Below, piece after piece: positions 35,677 to 43,148 of a stretch of 64,000 nt of DNA; positions within the stretch are counted from its first letter, which is position 1, and every line of letters starts with the position of its first letter. Position numbers and translations under genes: made by a program. The notes below the pieces were generated by a model. The model was not told the DNA's origin. It did no database searches and was given only the letters and a program-made list of their open reading frames with translations. Source of the stretch: Desulfitobacterium hafniense DCB-2 (GTDB lineage Bacteria; Bacillota; Desulfitobacteriia; Desulfitobacteriales; Desulfitobacteriaceae); NCBI RefSeq assembly GCF_000021925.1, contig NC_011830.1, positions 5,181,001 to 5,245,000 on the forward strand, written 5' to 3'.

Positions 35677-35705
35677 AGCCTATCCTCCTATTGTTGAACC
35701 TGAAT

Positions 35706-36368
35706 TCAGGCCCGGTTTGCTGGGCAGGTAATAGAGAAGATTTTGGCATATCCTGAGGCCCTCCAGGTCACCTGTGCGCCTTTCGGCACATGCAGTACGT
35801 CTCCCTGGCAGGCTTCAAAGGTTTCACCATTGATGGTGAGCCCTAAGCATCCTTCCAAAACAATACCAATTTCTTCACAGCTCAATGTGCGGTCAAAGCT
35901 GGATTTTTCGATGGTCAAAAAACCTGCACTCATTTGAGACTCGTCTTTGCCGATGACCTCCCGATAGGCTGCCCTGGTGCCCGGTTTTCCGGTGTCCAAG
36001 TCCTCATAATTTACCGTCCTGCCATGGACAATTTTCAGCCCGCTTTGAGGCTCACCCTCGGTAATGAAGGGCAGTTTAGCTGCGGGGGCCGCGACACCTG
36101 TCAAAAGGTGATTGGTTAAGACCATTTTGATGGTTTGATAGATCATATCCCTGTCAAACTCTGCTTCCCGCTTCCCTGTTTGCTGCAGATCACTGAATTT
36201 GCACTCTTGATTTTGGGCGGCAGCTGCGGCGAAAACGAATTCCACACCCAATTCTTTAGCCAGGTCTCTGGCTGAAGGAGTAACAATCGTTCCCCCTGCC
36301 ACGCAGAATTCTTTTTGCCCTTTTTCTGCTGCTGATTTGACATCGTCAGCACAAATGAGTTTCTTCAA
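35706..36368 (-). CDS. eutQ: EutQ-like cupin protein
   Basis: A 220-residue protein with a C-terminal cupin barrel (about 130-218: SAGFLTIEKSSFDRTL, EEIGIVLEGCLGLTINGE, GDVLHVPKG), the EutQ pattern. EutQ has been reported as an acetate kinase in ethanolamine catabolism and as needed for shell formation. The N-terminal ICADDVKSAAEKGQKEF segment is also typical. Start is TTG 36368, seven bases after AAAGGAGG. Here it lies in the choline locus, not the eut locus. Confidence 0.88.
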   Translation of the reverse strand: MKKLICADDVKSAAEKGQKEFCVAGGTIVTPSARDLAKELGVEFVFAAAAAQNQECKFSDLQQTGKREAEFDRDMIYQTIKMVLTNHLLTGVAAPAAKLPFITEGEPQSGLKIVHGRTVNYEDLDTGKPGTRAAYREVIGKDESQMSAGFLTIEKSSFDRTLSCEEIGIVLEGCLGLTINGETFEACQGDVLHVPKGAQVTWRASGYAKIFSITCPANRA

Positions 36369-36445
36369 AATCCCACCTCCTTTCAATCCTTACGGTGATC
36401 AAAGTGAATCCTGGGGACCTGGTACTCTGTAACACTCACTGAGTG

Positions 36446-36994
36446 CTAATATAGGGATGTCCACAATCTATCGGACGGGGAAGGAATGACCTCAATATCC
36501 ACAAGGAGGCCTTTTTCCATAGCAATGGCCTTCCCTGCCTCAATACCTGCTTCCACAGCGGCCACATCCCCGGTAAAAGTAAAGTACGCTTTGCCGCCCA
36601 GTCCGCTGCCCAGGCGCAGTTCCAGAGCCTGAACATCGGCGGCTTTCAGTGCCGCATCAGCAGCCGTGATCATGGAGGCCATGGAGAAAGATTCCATAAT
36701 TCCCAGGGCCCCGGTTCCGTCCGGCATGGTCGTGGCCGTGATCGCCGGGAAAATTCCTTCATGAACATTGGGCAGCACGAAGCTGTCCACTAAATATTCC
36801 CCGGAAATGGCTATCCCTGTGCTGATCGAACTTTCGACGGCCGCCACATCCCCTTGCACGATAGCAATATATTTGCCCGGACAGACGGGGGTTGCACTGA
36901 CCACATCAACGTAAGCTATTTTAAGCATCTGATCGGTGGCATAGATTCCTCTGGCCACACTGGTAAGCTCAATCATACCTATTGCTCTATACAT
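36446..36994 (-). CDS. pduT: PduT-type tandem-BMC shell protein with Fe-S site
   Basis: A 182-residue protein with two BMC domains (residues 1-90 and 94-180) that forms trimers. Cys38 in ATPVCPGKY lies at the exact place of the PduT cysteine that binds a [4Fe-4S] cluster in the trimer pore. PduT is thought to pass electrons across the shell, usually with PduS, whose gene is directly upstream (two-base gap). This fits an electron outlet for NADH made by aldehyde oxidation. Confidence 0.94.
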   Translation of the reverse strand: MYRAIGMIELTSVARGIYATDQMLKIAYVDVVSATPVCPGKYIAIVQGDVAAVESSISTGIAISGEYLVDSFVLPNVHEGIFPAITATTMPDGTGALGIMESFSMASMITAADAALKAADVQALELRLGSGLGGKAYFTFTGDVAAVEAGIEAGKAIAMEKGLLVDIEVIPSPSDRLWTSLY

Positions 36995-36995
36995 A

Positions 36996-38324
36996 CTACC
37001 CCACCTTTACCACAATAGAATTGTCTTTAATCTCGACAACGGTGCCGGCCATGCTGGCATGGACCGGGGCCCCGAGACTGTTTTCCGGTATTTTGCCGAT
37101 CATCTGCCCTGCTTCTACATGCTGGCCTAGGTTAACGATGGGCTGGGACGGTGCCCCGATATGCTGACGCAAGCCGATTTCCAGATACTCGGGCTTAAAC
37201 TGAATGGTGGTCAGGGGTGCCGGTTGATCAAAAAGGGTTAACCCGATTTTGGCCACCAGGCGTTTGCTTGGTATCAGCCGATAGTCCCTTGCCGAGCGGG
37301 GCTGGAACTCCACTTGGGTGGGCTGGTAACGAATCCCTTGTTCCGCCAGTTTTTGTTTGTAAAAAATATTCACCGTTTTCGGATGGAGATTGGCCGGACA
37401 GGAGAAGAGTTCGCAGGCATTGCATTCACAGCATAACTGAGCGATCTGCAATTCCTTCACATCCTGGAGGTCATAGCTTAAAGCGCGCATGACTTTATGG
37501 GGCTGCATATCGTGTCCCAAAAGATAGCGGGGACACAGATCCGTACACATCCGGCATTGTTCACAGGCTGTTTTGCTGATGACCCGTCCCTGGTTGATGT
37601 TAACGGATTTTTTGCGGATGAGGAAATGATCCTTTTTAAGCAGAATAAAGCCTTTGCTTTTCTTGGTGACATAGCCATCGATCCCGTCCAGGAGGGAACC
37701 CATCATCGGGCCGCCGTCGATCACAGCATAGTCATCCCCATTTTCCAGGCCGCATTGCCTGAGCAGCTCCCGGATGGGCATACCCACCGGTACCTTGACC
37801 GTTAAACGGTTGGGAATATCACCGGCAAGGGTGAGATAGGTTTCGGTGACCGGCTTGCCTGACAGGGCATTAAAAATATTTAAAGCCGTTTCCGAGTTGA
37901 TCACCACGCACCCTACTTTGAGGGGGATGGAGGCTTCCGGAACAACCCTTTTGGTCAGCTCATAGACCAGAACCTGCTCATCGCCGGCCGGGTAGATATC
38001 CCGTAATTCCATGACTTCCATATAATCTTCCAGCCCTAAAGCTGTGATTTTTTCGCGCAGAAGTTTGACGATGGCTTTGTGTTTTCCTTTGATGCCGATG
38101 ACCGCTTTACGGGCTTCTATATACTGCCCTGCCGCTTCCAGCCCTTTGATGATTTCTTCGCTGAACTCCGCCATCAATTGCTGATCCACCCGCAGCAGCG
38201 GTTCACATTCAGCCCCGTTCAACAATATATATTCTGCCTTCGCGGCCAGTTTGGCATGGGTTGGAAACCCAGCTCCCCCTGCCCCGATGACTCCGGCATC
38301 CTTAACCCTATTCAGCAGATCCAA
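36996..38324 (-). CDS. pduS: PduS-like RnfC-domain Fe-S flavoprotein
   Basis: A 442-residue protein of the RnfC/Nqo1 family. It has an N-terminal glycine-rich nucleotide/FMN loop (GAGGAGFPTH, about 13-22), two [4Fe-4S] sites (CEQCRMCTDLCP, Cys254/257/260/264, and CCECNACELFSCP, Cys298-309), and a C-terminal biotinyl-like barrel (SLGAPVHASMAG). Start is TTG 38324 with GGAGG nine bases upstream. PduS reduces cobalamin in propanediol loci. CutC needs no B12, so here an NADH-oxidising electron-export role with PduT is more likely. Confidence 0.9.
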   Translation of the reverse strand: MDLLNRVKDAGVIGAGGAGFPTHAKLAAKAEYILLNGAECEPLLRVDQQLMAEFSEEIIKGLEAAGQYIEARKAVIGIKGKHKAIVKLLREKITALGLEDYMEVMELRDIYPAGDEQVLVYELTKRVVPEASIPLKVGCVVINSETALNIFNALSGKPVTETYLTLAGDIPNRLTVKVPVGMPIRELLRQCGLENGDDYAVIDGGPMMGSLLDGIDGYVTKKSKGFILLKKDHFLIRKKSVNINQGRVISKTACEQCRMCTDLCPRYLLGHDMQPHKVMRALSYDLQDVKELQIAQLCCECNACELFSCPANLHPKTVNIFYKQKLAEQGIRYQPTQVEFQPRSARDYRLIPSKRLVAKIGLTLFDQPAPLTTIQFKPEYLEIGLRQHIGAPSQPIVNLGQHVEAGQMIGKIPENSLGAPVHASMAGTVVEIKDNSIVVKVG

Positions 38325-38344
38325 CTTTCCCCACCTCCAGATTC

Positions 38345-38605
38345 TCAAAACGTACAGTCTTCATCGATGATTCCTACAATGACAGCATCAATGGGTATAT
38401 CGTCCTGACCCAGCATTTTGCGGGCGGAGCTGCCTGTGCATACCAACACCCGTTCACCGATCCCGGCGCTGATGGTGTCGGCGGCAATGATGAGACGGCC
38501 TTTATCGATCCCACCCAGGACCTCCACCAGCATGAATTTCAGTCCTCTCAGTGAATCGGCCTTCCGTGTTGCCCAGATATTATCAATTACTTTTGCTGCT
38601 ATCAT
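38345..38605 (-). CDS. EutN/CcmL-type vertex protein (choline locus)
   Basis: An 86-residue pentamer-forming vertex protein with IDNIWATRKADSLRGLKF, AADTISAGIGERVLV, TGSSARK and IDAVIVGIID. Same family as the eut copy at 2852-3145, but from a distinct locus. Its first four bases overlap the end of the GrpU-like gene, suggesting translational coupling. Confidence 0.94.
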   Translation of the reverse strand: MIAAKVIDNIWATRKADSLRGLKFMLVEVLGGIDKGRLIIAADTISAGIGERVLVCTGSSARKMLGQDDIPIDAVIVGIIDEDCTF

Positions 38606-38913
38606 GGGTTCTCACCTACTTTGATTTCTCGCATTTTACATTGGATATCTTTAATAGCAGCTTCCACTGAGGCTGTATCGCCAAAAATGGCGATCATAAT
38701 CAGATTTTGCGGGCAATGACCTTTAATATCTTCCACAAAAACTCCCGCTGCCTTTTCAGCGATATCGGCAGCCACCACCATATCGATCATCCGCCCCTGA
38801 ACTAAGCCGACGGCGTCGTAGTTCTCCAGGGGAACACTTGGCGCAGAACCTTTACGGCGAAACAGGAGATCCACCGTCCCTTGGGAAGGAGATTTAATGA
38901 TCCGGTATTCCAT
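38602..38913 (-). CDS. GrpU-like BMC protein with conserved Cys-Pro
   Basis: A 103-residue divergent BMC protein with an N-terminal extension (MEYRIIKSPSQGTVDLLFRR) and a core of AVGLVQGRMIDMVVAADIAEKA. Cys67 in GHCPQN agrees with my recollection of GrpU, a shell protein of glycyl-radical microcompartments reported to bind an Fe-S cluster near the pore. It is not PduA-like in its pore loop. Overlap with the vertex gene is four bases. The GrpU call is by pattern and should be checked by alignment. Confidence 0.75.
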   Translation of the reverse strand: MEYRIIKSPSQGTVDLLFRRKGSAPSVPLENYDAVGLVQGRMIDMVVAADIAEKAAGVFVEDIKGHCPQNLIMIAIFGDTASVEAAIKDIQCKMREIKVGENP

Positions 38914-38928
38914 GGCTAAGACTCCTCT

Positions 38929-39771
38929 CTAAAGGATTTCCTGCGTACAGTTCAGAGCGATACCTAAGGGTGTCACAAACATGGGGTTTTGCGGTTTATA
39001 GGTGGGAATACCCGTCTGTCTGGCGATGATGGTTTCGATTCCTTCCAGACAGCAGGTTCCGCCGACCAGATAGATCGTTTCGACTTGATAGTCCCTTAAG
39101 TGGCGGTTTAGGATGGAGGACACTTTTTCAACTACCGGCCCCACCACAGGGGTCAATTCCCGATGGTTTTTGGGGTTCTGCTTATAGTTTTCCGCCTCGT
39201 CAAAGCTCATTTTATAAGCTCCCGCTATCACCAGGGAAAAATGAGTGCCTCCGGTGGGTTCATCAGCCACATAAATCACTTCTCCATCTTTGAGAATCGT
39301 AATTCCTGTGGTTCCCCCGCCGATATCCACGATGGCCCCGTCTTTGATTTTGAGTACGGCATTAGCGGCCGTGGGTTCGTCCAGAAGATTGGTGATTTCA
39401 AATCCGGCTCCCTGGACCACATGTTTGATCACGCCTGAATCCAGAGCCATGGTTCCCGGCGGCAGAGCGGCCGCGGCATAGACGAGTTCCGTGTCCAGCC
39501 TTTCTTCCAGCTCTTGCTTCAATTCCTTGACGATACGGATGGCGCCGATATAGTCCACTACCATCCCATCTTTAACTACATTGGCAAAGCGATAGGCACC
39601 GGCCACCGGCTGATAATTCTCATCGAGAACTGCCAGCACGATATAGGCCGTTCCCAGATCAATTCCCGTATAATAAACGGAGGATTTGCTCACGATAGGA
39701 TGCTCAATCACTCTTTCGAAATCCTTAACCAGTTGATCACAGTATTCAAAAGCAGAATTTACGTTTTGCAT
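38929..39771 (-). CDS. eutJ: EutJ-like Hsp70-fold chaperone
   Basis: A 280-residue actin/Hsp70 ATPase-domain protein with YYTGIDLGTAYIVLAV (phosphate-1), VDIGGGTTGITIL (phosphate-2) and YLVGGTCCLEG (adenosine). It matches EutJ, a putative assembly or reactivation factor in microcompartment loci. I start at ATG 39771, six bases after GGAGG, inside the last codons of the preceding gene; the 39789 start lacks a site. Reactivating a glycyl radical enzyme is not its known role, so an assembly function is more likely. Confidence 0.9.
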   Translation of the reverse strand: MQNVNSAFEYCDQLVKDFERVIEHPIVSKSSVYYTGIDLGTAYIVLAVLDENYQPVAGAYRFANVVKDGMVVDYIGAIRIVKELKQELEERLDTELVYAAAALPPGTMALDSGVIKHVVQGAGFEITNLLDEPTAANAVLKIKDGAIVDIGGGTTGITILKDGEVIYVADEPTGGTHFSLVIAGAYKMSFDEAENYKQNPKNHRELTPVVGPVVEKVSSILNRHLRDYQVETIYLVGGTCCLEGIETIIARQTGIPTYKPQNPMFVTPLGIALNCTQEIL

Positions 39772-40424
39772 TGTTGACCTCCCAGACACTTCCAGATCAT
39801 GACGCAGAGGATGTTCATGATCAGATTGATTTTCTCAATGAGATCTTGCCGTGAGCAAACGTTGAACTCCTCATCCCAATAGGCTTCCAAAACAGCGGAT
39901 TCCAGCTCGCGAAGAGTTGCCCGCAAATGATTTAACGAGGCAATGGCTGCTCCATTTTCCGTCCGCACATGAAATTCGGTAATATCAAAGTGTTTACCCA
40001 GATAAGTTGAACAGTTTTTCATCTCTGCCTCAGACCAGTCCTGAAATTGCAGATTAACCGGCGACGTCTGTTCCCATGCCGTTTTTTTCACCTCGCTGAA
40101 GCATCTTCCCAAGGCAAATACTTCTTCGGCCAGAACAGTGCTGCCACCGCTCAAAAGATTCGCTCCCACCATCAAAAACAGGGATTCCAGGCTTTCCATC
40201 CTGCGTCTTAATCTCAGAACATTCCAGCTTTCCTGTTCCGTTCCTGATTTGCCGTTGCCGGTGCTCTTGCTTTTGCAGTCCTGGGCCTCCGCCAGCTTGA
40301 TTCCCCTATCGACAAGAAATTGGCGGGCTTCCGGTGTGAGTTTTGTCCGGGGTTCTAAAGTATACGCTGTAAAGGGCTCCGCTTTATATAAATCGCGCAA
40401 TTCCGTCTCGGTAATAAACCTCAT
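39759..40424 (-). CDS. EutT-like protein of the choline locus
   Basis: A 221-residue protein related to EutT and to the eut-side copy. It keeps the N-terminal LTPEARQFLVDRGIK block and the helical core (LRRRMESLESLFLMVGANLL and HLRATLRELESAVLEAYW), but lacks a CCxxC motif and the ALNRLSS C-terminus is changed. CutC uses a glycyl radical, not B12, so an adenosyltransferase role is not required by this pathway. It may have taken another task, or it may supply adenosylcobalamin elsewhere. Likely coupled to eutJ. Confidence 0.7.
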   Translation of the reverse strand: MRFITETELRDLYKAEPFTAYTLEPRTKLTPEARQFLVDRGIKLAEAQDCKSKSTGNGKSGTEQESWNVLRLRRRMESLESLFLMVGANLLSGGSTVLAEEVFALGRCFSEVKKTAWEQTSPVNLQFQDWSEAEMKNCSTYLGKHFDITEFHVRTENGAAIASLNHLRATLRELESAVLEAYWDEEFNVCSRQDLIEKINLIMNILCVMIWKCLGGQQCKT

Positions 40425-40464
40425 GGTTTCACCTCCGCTTCCTGAATGTTCCTTAATTAATACC

Positions 40465-40923
40465 CTATAACCAATGCCTTACTAAACTTGATAGACCTAA
40501 GAGATACTCCTTCAACTCTTCCACCCCTGTGTTGTCTGTTAACGAGATCCGGAAATAGGGTTCGGAAACCCCGATGCTTTGCAGCTGATGGATACACAAG
40601 GGGACGTTCTCCGTTTTCAGGTCAACCTTCGTCATCACACCGCTCACCGGACAGGTGAAGGTTTTGGCAAAGCCGGGGGGATAGACCTCGACGGGCCTGG
40701 ATGAGTCGATGAGCAGGAGCACATGGGATGCCGTTTGAGCAGTAGCAATCAGGTATTTATACATAGAAGGGTTTTCAATATATGAGCCGGGAGTGTCAAT
40801 GGTATTCTTCCCATAAATGACATCCTGGGTTTTCTTCAAGGGTCTGGAGGTATCATTGAGGATATTCGCCAGGGTGGATTTGCCGGCCTGGGTGGGTCCG
40901 ACGATCATGATGCGCTTTTTCAT
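40465..40923 (-). CDS. EutP/PduV-type small GTPase-like protein (choline locus)
   Basis: A 152-residue P-loop protein with Walker A GPTQAGKST (9-17), DTPGSY (43-48) and MTKVDL (about 96-101). Same family as eutP at 4566-5009. It overlaps the PduU-like gene by four bases and lies 40 bases before the EutT-like gene. In Pdu loci PduV has been linked to compartment movement; its function here is unproven. Confidence 0.9.
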   Translation of the reverse strand: MKKRIMIVGPTQAGKSTLANILNDTSRPLKKTQDVIYGKNTIDTPGSYIENPSMYKYLIATAQTASHVLLLIDSSRPVEVYPPGFAKTFTCPVSGVMTKVDLKTENVPLCIHQLQSIGVSEPYFRISLTDNTGVEELKEYLLGLSSLVRHWL

Positions 40924-41273
40924 GTGCTGGTTATCCTGGCCGGAGTAAAGTTCAACAGTTTTTCCAGGGTGTCATTGATGGCTGCCATGGCGGCTCCCAC
41001 ACTTGCCACATCCCCGGATATAACCAAGGAACCGGTAAAGCGGTCTAAGAATCCGATCTCCACATCAGAGGCCTTGGTGGCGATATCAGCGGCGATAATC
41101 GCCGTCTCACTGGGAGTGAGAGTTAGGATCCCAATCGCGCCCCGTTCTTCAATGCCCAGGCGTTCGTATAGGTCCTGTACCGGTGAAGCGATGATATGAG
41201 CCAGGGTGACCTGCTTGCCGGGGACGTATTCCTGGATGATCCGTTTTCTGTCGAAGTCGTCGGTAGTGCTCAT
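40920..41273 (-). CDS. PduU/EutS-type permuted BMC shell protein
   Basis: A 117-residue circularly permuted BMC protein whose N-terminus forms a small beta barrel over the pore. It shows the PduU/EutS opening RIIQEYVPGKQVTLAHIIA and the core AIGILTLTPSETAIIAADIATKA. SD GGAGGG is five bases before the ATG. It is the first gene after an 815-base gap and may start a separate transcript. Confidence 0.94.
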   Translation of the reverse strand: MSTTDDFDRKRIIQEYVPGKQVTLAHIIASPVQDLYERLGIEERGAIGILTLTPSETAIIAADIATKASDVEIGFLDRFTGSLVISGDVASVGAAMAAINDTLEKLLNFTPARITST

Positions 41274-42088
41274 ACAATCCCTCCGTTCGGATAATGGCTT
41301 TGCAGCCGGGTTTGGTGGGGCTTCGTAAGATTTCAGCGGGGCTTCTTAAGGTTCCGGCAGGCTCTGTGGGTCCCGGAAATGGTCTCCAGGATTTTGCTTT
41401 ACACCGGTCGCTCCATAAGCTGCGCGGACAAAACTACCGCTCAAGCCCTCCGCTCCGAAAGGTCCCCCGCCAAATCGCTCCTGCTCAATGGCGGGTTGGA
41501 AACGTCCTGTTTCCAACCTTTCTCCGCTGCAGGCTTTTCGCGAAGTTTTGTTTCCGCTCGCTTAAAGTCGCTTCCCTTGTGTAAATCAAAATCCTTGGGC
41601 CGTTTTTCGGGAGTGAGCGAGCGGGGCGTTGCAGGGTGGGATTCCTTACTTGGGTTACTTTTTCCGTCTTGGCCGGGCCGCTTGCGGCATGGCCGGCTGT
41701 TCAAGTTGGTTACCTTAGTTGGCTGCTCAGGCTGGCTGGTTTGGCCGGCTATCCCTGACCGGCTGCTGAGAAAGGCTCTAAAGATGACCCCCGTTAAGTT
41801 CCGCAAAAGACCTAGAAGCAGTGCTGAGAAGGAGACCCGCAAGACGTAGCTTTACGTACAAAAGCGGATGGATTTAGCGGAGGGGCGGTCAGGTGAACGA
41901 GGCTTTCTTAACGGAGCGGAGCCACGGTTCACATCAGGTATTACCCTGAGGTTTGGCGGGAGCTGTTAAGAAAGCGAGTGAACCAGCCCCGGAGCTATGG
42001 AGTACGCGTTGTGCGTAAAGCTACGCGACCCGAACCGTCTTTTCACCCCGCCGTTCCCCTCCGGCATGACCTGCGAAGTCCGCCCCGA
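41274..42088. other. 815-base hairpin-rich gap inside the microcompartment locus
   Basis: No credible gene. This GC-rich gap, between cutD and the PduU-like gene, is full of inverted repeats: GGTTGGAAAC/GTTTCCAACC near 41494-41518, CCCGCCA/TGGCGGG around 41466-41495, GCTTTCTTAAC (41902-41912) with GTTAAGAAAGC (41965-41975), GGTTCAC (41926-41932) with GTGAACC (41978-41984), and GTAGCTTTACG (from 41847) with CGTAAAGCTAC (to 42023). These could form a large folded RNA or a cluster of repeat elements. Composition differs from both flanks, suggesting a separate origin. Confidence 0.6.
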
Positions 42089-43072
42089 CTAATGCCTGAT
42101 CACCGCCGCCCGCAGGTCATACCCCCCAATAATGCGGGCGATCTCATCCAGCTCTTCGGCCTTAAAGCTCAAATCCTCAGTAATGGTGTAATTCATATCC
42201 AACTGCTTATATTTGTTAATCCCTAACTTATGGTAGGGCAGCAGGTCGATTCCCTGAAAGTTCTTGCAGCTGCTGAACGGTTGAAGGAACTCCATGGTGC
42301 GGCGGATGGTGTCCTGGCTGTCATTCATGCCTCTGATCAGGGGCATTCTGATTTTGATATTGAATCCCCGGTGGATCAACTCAGTCAGATTATCCAGGAT
42401 CCGTTCATTCCTTACCCCTGTCAGTTCGTAATGCCGCTCCGGGTCGATATGCTTAAGATCATACAGAAACAAATCGGTGAACTGAGCGATCATGAGCAAA
42501 GTATCCAGCTTGGCATACCCACAGGTTTCGATGGCGGTATTGATTCCCATCCGTTGGCATTCCATGAGCAGATTGGTGGCAAATTCAGGCTGGGCCGTTA
42601 CTTCCCCTCCCCCAAGGGTGACTCCTCCGCCTGAGCTCAGGTAGAAGAGTGCATCCTGCTGGATGATTTCCAGCACCTCGGAGATTTTCAGATCCTTACC
42701 GGCGATGGAGAGTGCTTTTTTCGGACAGATTGTTTCACACTTGCGGCAGCCCACACAATCAATATTCCGGTTGATGGTATGCTTCGGCGGTTCATAGTGA
42801 GTGGGTACCGTCTCGCCGTCACGGTTGGCAAAAGAATGGATGTTGACAGGACAAACGGGAATGCAATTGCCGCAATGAATACATGAGTCCTCCATATACA
42901 TGACCTGATATTTTCGCTCAAGTCCCTCAGGGTTGGAACACCATTTGCATCTCAGGGGGCAGCCTTTGAAGAAAATCAGTGTTCTTATGCCCGGTCCGTC
43001 ATAGAGAGAATACTTCTGAACATTGAAGATCCTCGCCTGCCGTTCTAAAATGCTGCAAATTTCAGTATTCAT
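42089..43072 (-). CDS. cutD: Glycyl radical enzyme activase (choline lyase activase)
   Basis: A 327-residue radical SAM enzyme that installs the glycyl radical on CutC. It has the SAM cluster motif CPLRCKWC (Cys38/42/45), GDGPGIRT-type YDGPGIRTLIFF before it, and two ferredoxin clusters (Cys64/67/70/74 and Cys106/109/112/116), as in this activase class. LGGGEVTAQPEF is the GGE motif. It lies 76 bases after the lyase gene, the standard arrangement. It ends in TAG; what follows in frame is not homologous, so this is a true stop. Confidence 0.94.
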   Translation of the reverse strand: MNTEICSILERQARIFNVQKYSLYDGPGIRTLIFFKGCPLRCKWCSNPEGLERKYQVMYMEDSCIHCGNCIPVCPVNIHSFANRDGETVPTHYEPPKHTINRNIDCVGCRKCETICPKKALSIAGKDLKISEVLEIIQQDALFYLSSGGGVTLGGGEVTAQPEFATNLLMECQRMGINTAIETCGYAKLDTLLMIAQFTDLFLYDLKHIDPERHYELTGVRNERILDNLTELIHRGFNIKIRMPLIRGMNDSQDTIRRTMEFLQPFSSCKNFQGIDLLPYHKLGINKYKQLDMNYTITEDLSFKAEELDEIARIIGGYDLRAAVIRH

Positions 43073-43148
43073 AATGTCTCCATTTTATAGAAGCTATCTT
43101 AAAGAGCCTACCTATTTAAAAATGCTACCTGATTAAAGAAACTACTTT

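Noticed and set aside
41441..41842. 133-residue open frame on the minus strand
   Set aside because: Low-complexity Ser/Pro/Lys-rich translation through a hairpin-rich gap, with no ribosome site or family resemblance.
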